A DNA stretch of 64,000 nt from JAGNNV01 sp031412915 (GCA_031412915.1 JANODX010000034.1:12740-76739), one strand, 5' to 3'; positions 26,108 to 35,262 are shown, numbered from the stretch's first letter. A program made the numbers and translations. The notes: generated by a model from the sequence alone, not told the origin.

Positions 26108-26893
26108 ATGAAGATCTCGGTCGGGGGAGCGACCATCGGGTACGCGGACAAGGGACATGGACCGGCCGTCCTGTTTCTTCACGCCTTTGGCCTGTCCCTC
26201 GGAATGTGGGACGGCCAGGACGCTCTCGCTCCGCGGTACCGGATCGTCCGTTTCGACGCGCGCGGTTTTGGCGCATCGAAGGTGGGCGATGCGATCCTCA
26301 CCATGGACCGCATCGCCGACGACGCGAAAGCACTCATCGAACGTCTGCGCCTGGGGCCGGTGATCCTGGTCGGGTGTTCGATGGGCGGTTACGCGGCTTT
26401 CGCCTTCGCGCAGAAACACGCTTCGCTCCTGCGGGGCCTGGTCCTGGCGGACACCCGCGCGGGAGGCGATTCTGCCGAGGCCCGGAAGGGCCGAAGCGAC
26501 CTCGCGGCCAAGGTCATTAAGGAAGGGCCGCAGGCCGCTCTCGACTTCTTTCTCCCTCGTGTCTTCGGCGAGACCACCAAGAGATCGCGGGCTGAAGTCG
26601 TGGCCCGGTTCAAGGACATCCTGCTCGCGACTTCGCCTCGAGGGCTTTCCGATGCCCTGCATGGTATCGCCGCCCGCCAGGATTCGACGCCGCTCCTACG
26701 CGAGATCTCGGTTCCCACCCTTGTGATCTGCGGCGAGGAGGACGTCATCACGCCACGAGCCGAGGCGGAAATCATGCAGCGAGGGATCAAAGGCGCCGAG
26801 TTGGCGATGATTCCGAAAGCCGGCCACCTCCCCTCGATGGAAACACCCGAGGAGTTCAACGCCGTGCTCGGGAAGTTCTTGGGCAGGTTCTAA
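26108..26893 (+). CDS. Alpha/beta-fold hydrolase
   Basis: A 261-residue hydrolase with the HAFG oxyanion turn (LFLHAFGLS), the nucleophile elbow GCSMGGYA, an aspartate in CGEEDVITP and the histidine in KAGHLPSMETPE. The size and lid region are like 3-oxoadipate enol-lactonases and pimeloyl-type esterases, and the substrate cannot be told. It lies 21 bp after the dehydrogenase and ends before a strong hairpin. Confidence 0.85.
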   Translation: MKISVGGATIGYADKGHGPAVLFLHAFGLSLGMWDGQDALAPRYRIVRFDARGFGASKVGDAILTMDRIADDAKALIERLRLGPVILVGCSMGGYAAFAFAQKHASLLRGLVLADTRAGGDSAEARKGRSDLAAKVIKEGPQAALDFFLPRVFGETTKRSRAEVVARFKDILLATSPRGLSDALHGIAARQDSTPLLREISVPTLVICGEEDVITPRAEAEIMQRGIKGAELAMIPKAGHLPSMETPEEFNAVLGKFLGRF

Positions 26894-26945
26894 CAATCGA
26901 GACAACCCGCCGCCCCCCCGATGGCCGGAGTTCGGCGACTCTAAG

Positions 26946-26976
26946 TCGAATCGTCCGATTCACTCGGACGATTCGA
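26946..26976. terminator. Perfect 13-bp hairpin between convergent genes
   Basis: Bases 26946-26958 (TCGAATCGTCCGA) are the exact reverse complement of 26964-26976, with a five-base loop TTCAC. It is placed between the converging hydrolase and aldo/keto reductase genes. No T-run follows, so it may be a bidirectional terminator or RNA-stabilising stem rather than a classical intrinsic terminator. Confidence 0.5.
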
Positions 26977-27051
26977 GCGTCACTAGTTCTCGCCGAACGC
27001 AGGCCAGGGGGTTCTAAGGGGCCCCTTGTCCGTGTCTCGGACCCCTTGGCG

Positions 27052-28062
27052 TCAACGAGAATTCAGGTCGTATTTCATGATCCGGCCGTGCCGGCCTTCG
27101 CGATCTCTTTCCGCTTCGTAGACATCGCCGGGGACGCCCCGGCCGGAGAGTCCATTCAGAAGGGCGAGGTCCTGGTCGTCCAATCGGACCTCCGGGGCGG
27201 CCAGGGTTTGAGGAAGATGGTCGGCGTTTCGGGCCCCCACGATGACCGCCGCCACTTCAGGTTGAGCCAAAACCCAGGCGATGCCGATCGCCCCGATGGT
27301 GACCTCATGCTTTCGGGCCGTCCGGTGTACGGTCCGCAGCAAGTCCTGAAAACCGTCCCAGCCAAGCGCTTCGTCGATGATGAGCTTGTATTTCGTCAAT
27401 GACCGATTCTCCAGGGGCTGGTCCGGCTCGGAAACGCCAAGCCATCGCTCGGAAAGAAAACCGCCGAGGAGCGAGCCGTAGCAGAGGAAACGGATGTTGC
27501 TCTCCGCGCACAGCGAGGCCATCGAGCCGGCGGGACGACGATCGAGAAGCGAGTACTGAACCTGGTGCGAGAGAACCCGCACCCCGGCCTCAAGAAGCGC
27601 GCGCAGATGGGGGGTGTCGAAGTTGGTGACCCCGAGGTGGCGGAGGACTCCGGCGCGGCGCAGCCCCTCGAGATGCAAGGCGACCTCGACGTATCGGTCA
27701 ACCGCATAGTCCCACCAGTGAAACTGAACCAGGTCCAGTGTTTTTCGGCGCAGACGCCGGCCGGAGCGCTCCACGATCTCGCGCACGCCCTTGAGGTCCA
27801 CCGTGGCCAGGGAGACGAGGTCCGGAACGTACTTGGTGTGCACTTGAATCCGGCGACCCTCTCCCGGGTCGAAACCGCCAATGAGATCCTCGACCCCGGT
27901 GTAGATGTCCGCGCAGTCGAAAGTCGTGATCCCGTTCTCCACGAAAGCTTTCATGTCCGCGAGTGCTGTGGCGCTCGCGTGGGCGCTGTGCCCGGCCGCG
28001 AGCTGCCATCCCCCCTTGATGATCCGGGAGATCGAATATCGAGGCGCCAGTTCAACGCGCAC
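27052..28062 (-). CDS. Aldo/keto reductase
   Basis: A 336-residue TIM-barrel NADPH-dependent oxidoreductase. The catalytic tetrad is visible as D49 and Y54 (FDCADIY), K77 (HTKY) and H115 (VQFHWWDY). The FHWW and CYGSLLGGFLSERWLG segments resemble a bacterial subgroup often paired with TIGR04076 genes, and here the two overlap by 11 bases with the partner upstream. Start is GTG 28062. The physiological carbonyl substrate is unknown. Confidence 0.87.
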   Translation of the reverse strand: MRVELAPRYSISRIIKGGWQLAAGHSAHASATALADMKAFVENGITTFDCADIYTGVEDLIGGFDPGEGRRIQVHTKYVPDLVSLATVDLKGVREIVERSGRRLRRKTLDLVQFHWWDYAVDRYVEVALHLEGLRRAGVLRHLGVTNFDTPHLRALLEAGVRVLSHQVQYSLLDRRPAGSMASLCAESNIRFLCYGSLLGGFLSERWLGVSEPDQPLENRSLTKYKLIIDEALGWDGFQDLLRTVHRTARKHEVTIGAIGIAWVLAQPEVAAVIVGARNADHLPQTLAAPEVRLDDQDLALLNGLSGRGVPGDVYEAERDREGRHGRIMKYDLNSR

Positions 28063-28456
28063 GTTTTCGGGGACGCCGGTTCCGGGTTGCCGCCTTCAGG
28101 GGTACGGCGGTCACGTCGTCGTGCTTGAAGACGGTCGTACCGATCCGCCTGATTCGAAATCGCCCACCGCAGTGAGGATCGGGGCAGGCGATGAGGGAGT
28201 CGGTGGTCATCCAGTCGTGAGGATGAGTTTCACGCTGCTTGGCGGGAAGGAGAGGAAGCAACGCGGCCAGCGGATACAGGGGAAAAGTCTGCCCCTTTGG
28301 CCAGGACAGGTTCTCTCCTCTCAGCTCGAACTGGTCGCCGACCTTGTGATTGCAGATCATGGGCCGGCCCTTCGCCTGCTCGACATCGACCCGCAGGTCG
28401 TACAGGCGGAAGGTCGCGGGTTTCGCGCGTTGTTTTTTGCTTCGCGTGGCGGCCAT
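28052..28456 (-). CDS. TIGR04076 family protein
   Basis: A 134-residue soluble protein starting at ATG 28456. It has the family pattern: a beta opening (FRLYDLRVDVEQ), a conserved cysteine followed by HKVGDQFELRGENL, a hydrophobic helix LYPLAALLPLLPAKQR, and a second cysteine pair in ACPDPHCGGRFRI. The C-terminus is Arg/Lys-rich. TIGR04076 has no proven function; the fixed cysteines suggest metal or redox chemistry. It overlaps and precedes the aldo/keto reductase, and is divergent from the NhaC-type antiporter with only 22 bp between starts. Confidence 0.75.
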   Translation of the reverse strand: MAATRSKKQRAKPATFRLYDLRVDVEQAKGRPMICNHKVGDQFELRGENLSWPKGQTFPLYPLAALLPLLPAKQRETHPHDWMTTDSLIACPDPHCGGRFRIRRIGTTVFKHDDVTAVPLKAATRNRRPRKRAR

Positions 28457-28478
28457 TGCACTTAGCATAGCCACCCCA

Positions 28479-29870
28479 ATGAACGACGGTCTCCCCTCCC
28501 TGCGGCTTACGTTCCATGGCGGGATCGGGGGAGCCATCCTTCCCGCCCTGGTCTTCCTGGCCGGGGTGACCACATTGGCCTTGAAAGGCGCGCCGGACGA
28601 ACGTGGTTTCTGGCCCATCGTTCTCGGGGCTCTGTGCCTCAGCCTCCTCCTGGCCCGCGATCGGACGCTCTGGAGCGAGGCCGTGATTCGGTCCATGAGT
28701 CAGGAGATTGTGGCATTGATGATTCTCGCTTGGCTGCTCTCGGGCGTCCTTTCCGAATTGCTTCGCGCGGCCGGTCTCATCCAGGCGCTCGTCACCAGCG
28801 GTTCTTATCTTGGCCTTCAAGGCGGCGGCTTCGTCGCCCTGTCGTTCCTGATCTGCTGCCTGGTCTCCACCGCCACGGGAACGAGCTTCGGCACGATTCT
28901 GGTTTGCGGTCCCCTTCTCTATCCCGCGGGCGGTTCCCTGTCGGCCGATCCGCGGTGGCTGGCCGGGGCGATTCTGGCCGGATCCACGTTCGGCGACAGC
29001 ATCTCACCCATCTCGGATACCACCATCGCATCCGCCGGAACCCAGGGCGCGGATATCGGCGGAGTGGTGAGCAGTCGCTTCGGCTATGTCTTTCCTCCGG
29101 CCCTCCTGGCGGTGATCGCATACCTTCTTTTCGGTCGAGGCCCTGAAGGCGGGAGCCACGCGAGTGCTGCGGGCTCGCTTCGGGCCCTGCCCATGCTGAT
29201 CGCCCCGGTGGTTGTCCTGTCGCTCCTGTTGCGAAAGAAGCATCTGCTCGAGGGACTGCTCGTCGGCATCGTTCTGGCCGTCCTGTTGAGCCTGAGTCTG
29301 GGTCTGGTGCCCGCATCCGATCTCCTGTTTCTCGACCGGGAGAACTTCCTGGCCCGCGGCCTGATCCTGAAAGGGCTGGAACGCGGCGTGGGCGTCTCCA
29401 TTTTCACCCTCCTGCTGATGGGTCTCGTGGGCACCCTCGTGGCCACGGGAGTGCAGGACGCCCTGGTGGATCTGGCCCGAAAGAAAGCCCGTACCACCCG
29501 GGCGGCCGAGGTGTGGATCGTGGTGGCGGTGAGCGTCGCGGTCCTCTTCACCACTCACAGCGTGGTGGCGATGCTCGCGGTGGGGACATTCGCCAAAGAA
29601 ACGGGACGGCGCTTCGGACTGTCCGCCTATCGGCGGGCCAATCTCCTCGACGTCACCGTGTGCACCTACCCGTTCCTGCTCCCCTATTTTCTGCCCACGA
29701 TCCTGATGTCCTCGGCCACCGCAGCGGGCCCGGCGTTCGGCATGCCGCGTTTGAGTCCCTTGGATGTGGGTCTGTTCAATGTCTATTCGTGGGGCCTTCT
29801 TGCCATGATAGGAGTGGCGGTGGCCTCGGGATACCTCCGAGGTCCCCTCGAACAGGAGAGCGCTCCTTGA
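28479..29870 (+). CDS. NhaC-type Na+/H+ antiporter family protein
   Basis: A 463-residue inner-membrane protein with roughly 11-12 hydrophobic segments. The family-defining sequences are STATGTSFGTILVCGPLLYP and AGSTFGDSISPISDTTIASAG, which line the transport path in NhaC proteins. It probably exchanges Na+ (or a malate/lactate-type couple) for protons. I start at ATG 28479 because upstream codons in this frame read as the reverse of the TIGR04076 gene. The stop overlaps the TTG start of the MBL hydrolase. Confidence 0.87.
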   Translation: MNDGLPSLRLTFHGGIGGAILPALVFLAGVTTLALKGAPDERGFWPIVLGALCLSLLLARDRTLWSEAVIRSMSQEIVALMILAWLLSGVLSELLRAAGLIQALVTSGSYLGLQGGGFVALSFLICCLVSTATGTSFGTILVCGPLLYPAGGSLSADPRWLAGAILAGSTFGDSISPISDTTIASAGTQGADIGGVVSSRFGYVFPPALLAVIAYLLFGRGPEGGSHASAAGSLRALPMLIAPVVVLSLLLRKKHLLEGLLVGIVLAVLLSLSLGLVPASDLLFLDRENFLARGLILKGLERGVGVSIFTLLLMGLVGTLVATGVQDALVDLARKKARTTRAAEVWIVVAVSVAVLFTTHSVVAMLAVGTFAKETGRRFGLSAYRRANLLDVTVCTYPFLLPYFLPTILMSSATAAGPAFGMPRLSPLDVGLFNVYSWGLLAMIGVAVASGYLRGPLEQESAP

Positions 29871-30499
29871 TCATCGAAACCTTCCCGGTCGGACCTCTTC
29901 AGTGCAACTGCACGATCCTCGGCGATCCCGAAACCGGCGAGGCCATCGTGATCGACCCCGGCGACGAGGCTCCCAAGGTCCTTCGGCATCTGGCCGCCCA
30001 GGGCCTCACCGCCAAGGCCATCCTGATCACCCATACTCATCTCGACCATGTGGGGGGCAATCACGAAGTGCGGGAGAAGACGGGCGCGCGGGTGATGCTG
30101 CACGAGATGGACCTGCCCCTCTACGACAACCTCGGCATGCAGGCTCGGTTCATCGGCATAGACACCCCTCTTCGCGCCAAGGTGGATGAGTACATCCATG
30201 AAGGCGACGTGATTCCCTTCGGCGGGCAGGGCGACTCCATCCAGGTGTTTCACACGCCCGGCCACACCCCGGGGTCGTGTTCGTTCTTCCTGGGGAGTCA
30301 GAATCTTCTTCTTTCCGGGGACACTCTCTTCGCGGGCAGCGTCGGACGCACAGACCTGTGGGGCGGTGATTTCGACACCGAAGTCCGCTCCATCCGCAGC
30401 AAGTTGCTTCCCCTGCCCGACGCCACTCGGGTGATCACCGGCCATGGGCCCGACACGACCATCGTCGAGGAGCGCCGGTCGAACCCCTTCCTTACTTGA
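29867..30499 (+). CDS. MBL-fold metallo-hydrolase (glyoxalase II-like)
   Basis: A 210-residue metallo-beta-lactamase-fold hydrolase. The zinc site is H56-x-H58-x-D60-H61 (THTHLDH), with HTPGHTPGS, the bridging Asp in SGDTLF and the last histidine in ITGHGPDT. Such proteins hydrolyse S-lactoylglutathione-like thioesters. The start is TTG 29867 overlapping the antiporter stop (TTGA), with an AGGAGAG ribosome site upstream. Its 3-prime end overlaps the convergent MscS gene by eight bases. Confidence 0.87.
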   Translation: MIIETFPVGPLQCNCTILGDPETGEAIVIDPGDEAPKVLRHLAAQGLTAKAILITHTHLDHVGGNHEVREKTGARVMLHEMDLPLYDNLGMQARFIGIDTPLRAKVDEYIHEGDVIPFGGQGDSIQVFHTPGHTPGSCSFFLGSQNLLLSGDTLFAGSVGRTDLWGGDFDTEVRSIRSKLLPLPDATRVITGHGPDTTIVEERRSNPFLT

Positions 30500-31289
30500 G
30501 GCCGGCGTTGGGATTTGGGGGGACGAAGCCCGCCTTCGCGATTTCTTCGACCACGATTCTCTGGGTCAGGAAGAAGACATCGCAGTAATCGGCGGGAGTG
30601 CTGCAGGGCCTGATCGCGGCGACCGGGCCGGCCGCGTTGTGGTCGACCGTCTCGATGATCGGGGCCGGCGATTTCAAGACCTTCGGCTCTTGAGCCAACC
30701 GATTCTTCACCGCGTCGTAGAAAGCGCAGGGATCGCAGGCCCAGGGGAGTTGAGCGCGCGCGTCGATGCGGCGGTGCGGACCGCCGGAGAGATTGTGGAT
30801 ATTGTCGTTGAGCGCTCGGGCGTTGCCCACGATGACCTTCGTGCCGTCGGGCGCCAGAAGGGACGTGCCAAACAGACCGATCTGTTCCACCTCGCCGAGG
30901 ACACCCCCGATCTGCACGGTGTCGCCCTTCTTGAACGGTCGCAGGGACACCATGAAGACGCCCGCGGCGATATTCGAGAGCAGGCCCGACCAGGCGACGC
31001 CCACCGCAACCCCCGCGGCGGCGAGAAGACCGGCGAGCGAGTTCGTCTGGACCCCCAGCACGCCCAATGCCGCGAGCACGAGAACAATGGTCAGCACCAC
31101 GCTGAGGGTCTGGTCGATGTACTTCGAAAGCGTGGGGTCGAGTTGGCGATGCTCGAGGCCTCGGCGAACGAAGCCGCGAACGCCCCTGATCACCCAGCGA
31201 CCGATGAGGTACAAGGCGATCGCGGCCAACACCTGGAGCACGAAATCGACGCCCCGGGTCACGAGAAAGTTCCTGGCGGTTTCCATCAT
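30492..31289 (-). CDS. MscS-type small-conductance mechanosensitive channel
   Basis: A 265-residue inner-membrane channel. Three hydrophobic segments (about 10-35, 55-80, 85-105) precede the MscS beta-domain; the pore-lining helix is LLAAAGVAVGVAWSGLLSN and the signature SLRPFKKGDTVQI follows. A C-terminal cytoplasmic alpha/beta domain completes it. It relieves turgor on hypo-osmotic shock. Two adjacent ATG codons (31289, 31286) can serve as the start; upstream frame is not protein-like. It is divergent from the MFS gene. Confidence 0.87.
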   Translation of the reverse strand: MMETARNFLVTRGVDFVLQVLAAIALYLIGRWVIRGVRGFVRRGLEHRQLDPTLSKYIDQTLSVVLTIVLVLAALGVLGVQTNSLAGLLAAAGVAVGVAWSGLLSNIAAGVFMVSLRPFKKGDTVQIGGVLGEVEQIGLFGTSLLAPDGTKVIVGNARALNDNIHNLSGGPHRRIDARAQLPWACDPCAFYDAVKNRLAQEPKVLKSPAPIIETVDHNAAGPVAAIRPCSTPADYCDVFFLTQRIVVEEIAKAGFVPPNPNAGLK

Positions 31290-31365
31290 GCGGCGATCAT
31301 CCGACAACCGGGTGGCGAAACGAAGCGAGGTCACGTAATAGGGTGACCTCTGGCCGAAAGACCTC

Positions 31366-32949
31366 ATGACCCCGCACGAGAACCCGACCCCGGAAAAGGC
31401 GAAGCGAGCGCAGCACGCGCATTTGATTCTGGCGGTGCTGTTCGCCGTTTCGATTCTGAATTTCGTCGACCGCCAGATCCTGAGCATCCTGGCGGGCCGG
31501 ATCAAAGCCGACCTCCTGATCACCGATGCTGAGCTCGGCTTCCTGTACGGGACGGTCTTCGGGGTTTTCTATGCCGCCTTCGGCGTGCCCCTGAGCGTCT
31601 ATGCCGACCTCGGATCGAGGCGAAAGTTGATCGGCTGGGGTCTCGCCCTGTGGAGCCTCATGACCGCGTTATCCGGAATGGCGACGGGTTTCACCAGCCT
31701 GGCCCTGGCCCGTGTCGGAGTGGGGGTGGGAGAAGCCACCGCCTCGCCGGCTGCTTACTCGCTCATCGCCGACCTCTTCCCTCGAGCGCGCCGGGCCACC
31801 GCTTTGTCCATCTATGCGCTCGGCATCTATGTCGGGATCGGCCTCAGCTCATTCCTTGGGGGCGCAGTGGTCGATGGGTGGAGTGCCGCGTTTCCCCCGG
31901 GCCAAGAGCCTCTTGGCCTGCGGGGATGGCAGGTGGCGTTCCTGATCGCGGGAGTTCCAGGACTGCTCCTCGTGCCCGTGGTGCTCTCGCTTCGCGAGCC
32001 GGAACGTGGAGGCTCGGACGGCGCAAAGTCCGCGGCGTCCGATCGCCCTGAGGTGGCCGGCTCTCGCCCGAGCGCGGTGAAAGCGGCCGTGCTTGAAGGC
32101 CTCGCCCTCTTACCCCCTTCCTCGTTCTTCTTTCTCCTTCAGGACCGCGTTCCCATGGCCGCCAATGTCGCGACCTTCGCGGTTCTGGCCACGGGCGGCG
32201 CCGTCCTCTGGCTCGCCTTTGGCGACCCGGCGCAGTGGGGGTGTGTCTCGTTGGGTCTCTATGTGGTCGCGACCATGGCCCAGCGCCTCAAGGCCCGGGA
32301 GCCGGATGCCTTCGCCCTGATCTTCATGACTCCGTCCCTTCGCCTCGCCACCCTTGGCTTCTCGTTCCTTTCGTTCACCGGTTACGTGATCAGTTTCTGG
32401 ACCGCCCAGTTCTTCATTCGCTACCACGGCTTCTCGGTCTCCGAAATCGGCGATCGCCTGGGCGTGATCTCCGCCTTAGGGGGCGGCCTCGGGGTCACCC
32501 TGGGGGGCGCGCTCGCGGATCGGTTTCGGATCAAAACCCCTGCAGGTCGGTTGATCGTGGGCATGATGAACGCCCTCCTCCCCATTCCCCTTCTGCTCCT
32601 CGCCCTCAGCACCCGCGATCGAAACGCGGCCCTGGCCTTCTTCGCAGCCGCCCAGGTGTTCGCGGCCATGTGGCTGGGGGCCGGCAGTTCCACCGTGCAG
32701 GATCTCGTTCTGCCTCACATGCGGGCGCGGGCCTCGGCAGTCTTTCTGCTTTTCGTCACTCTGCTCGGTCTGGCTCTCGGACCTTACGTGGTCGGCAGGC
32801 TGAGTGACTTGTGGGGAGATCTGCGCCTCGCCTTCATGGCCGCCACCTCCGCCAACCTCGTCGCCTTCGTGTTCTTTGTCATGGCCGCCCGAAGCATCGC
32901 CCGAGACGAGGAAACCAGAATGGCCCGGGCGGCGGCGGCCCGGGCATAA
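31366..32949 (+). CDS. MFS transporter, spinster-like
   Basis: A 527-residue major facilitator with about 12 transmembrane segments and a longer hydrophilic loop near residues 215-240. The N-terminal ILNFVDRQILSILAGRIKADL and GVGVGEATASPAAYSLIAD motifs are typical of the Spns (spinster) and related ACS-like families, whose cargoes include lipids and sugar phosphates. Cargo is not evident from the neighbours (mechanosensitive channel, Ku). Confidence 0.82.
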   Translation: MTPHENPTPEKAKRAQHAHLILAVLFAVSILNFVDRQILSILAGRIKADLLITDAELGFLYGTVFGVFYAAFGVPLSVYADLGSRRKLIGWGLALWSLMTALSGMATGFTSLALARVGVGVGEATASPAAYSLIADLFPRARRATALSIYALGIYVGIGLSSFLGGAVVDGWSAAFPPGQEPLGLRGWQVAFLIAGVPGLLLVPVVLSLREPERGGSDGAKSAASDRPEVAGSRPSAVKAAVLEGLALLPPSSFFFLLQDRVPMAANVATFAVLATGGAVLWLAFGDPAQWGCVSLGLYVVATMAQRLKAREPDAFALIFMTPSLRLATLGFSFLSFTGYVISFWTAQFFIRYHGFSVSEIGDRLGVISALGGGLGVTLGGALADRFRIKTPAGRLIVGMMNALLPIPLLLLALSTRDRNAALAFFAAAQVFAAMWLGAGSSTVQDLVLPHMRARASAVFLLFVTLLGLALGPYVVGRLSDLWGDLRLAFMAATSANLVAFVFFVMAARSIARDEETRMARAAAARA

Positions 32950-32993
32950 GCTCACGGGTCAAGCTTCGTCCCTCCCTTCCCAAAGGAAAACGC

Positions 32994-33779
32994 ATGAGAC
33001 CCACCGCCACCGCCACCATCTCCTTCGGAATGGTCTCCATTCCCGTCAAGCTCTTCTCCGCCACCGAGAGCAAGGCCTCCATCTCCTTCAACATGCTCCA
33101 CGAGAAGTGCAAGGGGCGCGTGAAGCAGCAGTACATCTGCGAGCGGGACCAGAACATGGTGGTTCCGAGAACAGAGATGGTGAAGGGCTACGAGTTCGCC
33201 AAGGAACAGTACGTGGTGTTCACTCCCGACGAGATAAAGAAGATGGAGGAGGAGAAAACCGGGCTCGTCGACATCGTGGAGTTCCTCGACATCAAGGAGG
33301 TCGACCCGATCTACTACGAGAACGCCTCCTACCTGGCCCCGGACAAGGGCGCCGAGAAAGCCTACCGCCTGCTCTGCGACGCGATGAAGAAGACGGGCCG
33401 GGTCGCGGTCGCGAAATGGGCGGCCCGGGGCAAGCAATACCTCGTCCTCCTGCGCCCTCTCAAGAACGTGGTGATCCTGCAGCAGTTGCGCTACCCCGAT
33501 GAGGTCCGGCCGCTCGACGAGGTGCCGGTCGGGACCGCCGAGTCCAAGGAGAACGAGTTGAAGCTGGCGGTTCAGTTGATCGACCAGATCACGTCCGCCG
33601 CCTTCGATCCGGCACAGTACGAGGACGAAGTCAGGAAACGGATGCAGGCCGCCATAGATCGCAAGATTCAGGGCCAGGAGATTTCGAGCGCCCCCGAGCA
33701 GCCGCGCGTCCAGATCATCGACATCATGGAGGCCCTGAAGGCATCTCTTTCCGCGAAGAAAGAGGCGGCCAAGGCCTGA
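32994..33779 (+). CDS. ku: Ku domain protein (non-homologous end joining)
   Basis: A 261-residue bacterial Ku homolog that binds double-strand DNA ends as a ring homodimer. The opening TATISFGMVSIPVKLFSAT, the HEKCKGRVKQQYIC segment, KGYEF and the ALLRPL-like VLLRPLKN strand are all family features. Typical bacterial Ku recruits LigD, but no ligase D gene is near. The C-terminal tail is short and Lys/Ala-rich. ATG 32994 follows an AAAGGAAAA ribosome site. Confidence 0.93.
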   Translation: MRPTATATISFGMVSIPVKLFSATESKASISFNMLHEKCKGRVKQQYICERDQNMVVPRTEMVKGYEFAKEQYVVFTPDEIKKMEEEKTGLVDIVEFLDIKEVDPIYYENASYLAPDKGAEKAYRLLCDAMKKTGRVAVAKWAARGKQYLVLLRPLKNVVILQQLRYPDEVRPLDEVPVGTAESKENELKLAVQLIDQITSAAFDPAQYEDEVRKRMQAAIDRKIQGQEISSAPEQPRVQIIDIMEALKASLSAKKEAAKA

Positions 33780-33788
33780 TCGCCCTCA

Positions 33789-33835
33789 GGTCCGGCGGAC
33801 CGCGGTTACGGTCCCTCCGACGGGCTCAGGGACCG
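33789..33835. terminator. Two tandem hairpins between convergent genes
   Basis: GGTCC (33789-33793) pairs with GGACC (33797-33801) over a three-base loop, and CGGTCCCT (33809-33816) pairs with AGGGACCG (33828-33835) over an 11-base loop. They sit between ku and the converging small membrane protein gene, as for a bidirectional terminator. No T-run. Confidence 0.4.
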
Positions 33836-33878
33836 GCTTGGCTCGACGCCTCGCGTCTCGTCCTACCTCCGGAAGACA

Positions 33879-34172
33879 TCACTGGGCGCTTCGCGCCTTC
33901 TCCGCGCATTCTTGAGAACAGAAGTATGCCGTCGAGCCCAAGTAGCGCCCCGCGATGGCCGATGACCGGGCGGTGTGAACACCGCAGACCGGGTCCCTGA
34001 CGAGTTCTTCCACCTGCCCGGCGGTCTTTGGGCTCGATCGCCGCGCCGGACCGCCCGCTCCCGGTCGCCTGCCTTGAATCACCCCTCCGAAAAACGCGCG
34101 CAGCACGATGGCGGCGAGCCGAAAGACGAAGAGAAAGAGGATGGCGCGGATAATGAAGGCCAGGAGGGCCAT
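33879..34172 (-). CDS. Small membrane protein with YHS/TRASH-like metal-binding tail
   Basis: A 97-residue protein: one N-terminal transmembrane segment (LLAFIIRAILFLFVFRLAAIVL), a basic Arg/Gly/Pro linker, and a C-terminal DPVCGVHTARSSAI...YFCSQECAEK region in which three cysteines form a YHS/TRASH-type knuckle. Proteins like this are small inner-membrane metal-site proteins of unknown role. It lies 22 bp downstream of fabH on the same strand. Confidence 0.72.
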   Translation of the reverse strand: MALLAFIIRAILFLFVFRLAAIVLRAFFGGVIQGRRPGAGGPARRSSPKTAGQVEELVRDPVCGVHTARSSAIAGRYLGSTAYFCSQECAEKARSAQ

Positions 34173-34194
34173 GGTGTCCCTGGTGTCCTGCCGC

Positions 34195-35193
34195 CTAGAG
34201 CGCGAGCGTCGACCAGCGCAGGACAGCCGACCCCACCGTGAAACCGGCGCCCACCGAGGTCATGAGCAGATTGTCATCCGGGCGCAGGCGCTTCTCCTCG
34301 AGGGCGGTATAGATGCCCAGGGGGATGGTGGCGGCGGTGGTGTTGCCGTAGGTCGCGATGTTCTTGACCACCTTCGCATCCGGCAAACCCAGTCTCGCTT
34401 GAGCGGCGTCGATGATCCGGATGTTGGCCTGGTGGGGAATGAACAGGTCGATGTCTTCGTTACGCAGTCCCGCCTTCAGGACGGCCGCCAGGGACGCCTC
34501 GGCCATCTTCCTCACCGCATACTTGAAGACCGGCTGCCCATCCTGTTTCACGAAGTGCATTCTCTGGTCGACGGTCTCATGAGAAGACGGATGCAGGCTG
34601 CCGCCTCCAGGTAGCTTCAGGTACGCGCCCCCCGAGCCATCCACCTCGTGGGTGAAGGCGAGGAGGCCGCGGTCATCGTCGGAAGGCTCGAGCAGGATGG
34701 CGCCCGCTCCATCCCCAAAAAGAACGCAGGTGCTTCGATCCTCGAAATCGAGAATCGAGGACATGACGTCGGCCCCGATGACCAACACCCGGCGGTGGGC
34801 GCCGCTTTCGATGAATTGCGCTCCCACGGTCAGGGCATAGACGAAGCCGGAGCACGCGGCGGAGAGGTCGAAGCCCCAGGCCCGGGAGGCCCCGAGTCTC
34901 GTCTGAACCAGGCAGGCGGTGGCGGGAAACGCCATGTCCGGGGTGACCGTGGCCACGATGATGAGATCGAGGTCGTCGGGGCCGAGGCCCCGACGTTCGA
35001 GGCACTCCCGGGCGGCCGCGGTCGCGAGTTCGGAGGTCCCGACGCCTTTGTCGACGTGGTGGCGGGTGGTGATTCCGGTTCGCGAGCGGATCCATTCGTC
35101 GTTCGTGGTCACGAACTGTTCGAAGTACTTGTTGTCGAGGACCCGAGGAGGGAGGAAACGTCCGATCGAGGTGATGGCGGCGCGACGGGTCAT
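34195..35193 (-). CDS. fabH: Beta-ketoacyl-ACP synthase III
   Basis: A 332-residue thiolase-fold condensing enzyme. The Cys-His-Asn triad is C114 (SAACSGF), H254 (IPHQAN) and N284 (YGNTTAA), and the GVGAGFTVGSAVLRW-like end is standard. It condenses acetyl- or branched acyl-CoA with malonyl-ACP to start fatty-acid synthesis. It is not in a fab operon here and may be a second copy or a starter-unit enzyme; sequence alone does not show which. Confidence 0.92.
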   Translation of the reverse strand: MTRRAAITSIGRFLPPRVLDNKYFEQFVTTNDEWIRSRTGITTRHHVDKGVGTSELATAAARECLERRGLGPDDLDLIIVATVTPDMAFPATACLVQTRLGASRAWGFDLSAACSGFVYALTVGAQFIESGAHRRVLVIGADVMSSILDFEDRSTCVLFGDGAGAILLEPSDDDRGLLAFTHEVDGSGGAYLKLPGGGSLHPSSHETVDQRMHFVKQDGQPVFKYAVRKMAEASLAAVLKAGLRNEDIDLFIPHQANIRIIDAAQARLGLPDAKVVKNIATYGNTTAATIPLGIYTALEEKRLRPDDNLLMTSVGAGFTVGSAVLRWSTLAL

Positions 35194-35262
35194 AAGGGGC
35201 AGTGGAGTATATCGACCGCTTCGTGCCGGGCTCTTCCTTCCCCTTGATAGATTGGGGTATTC

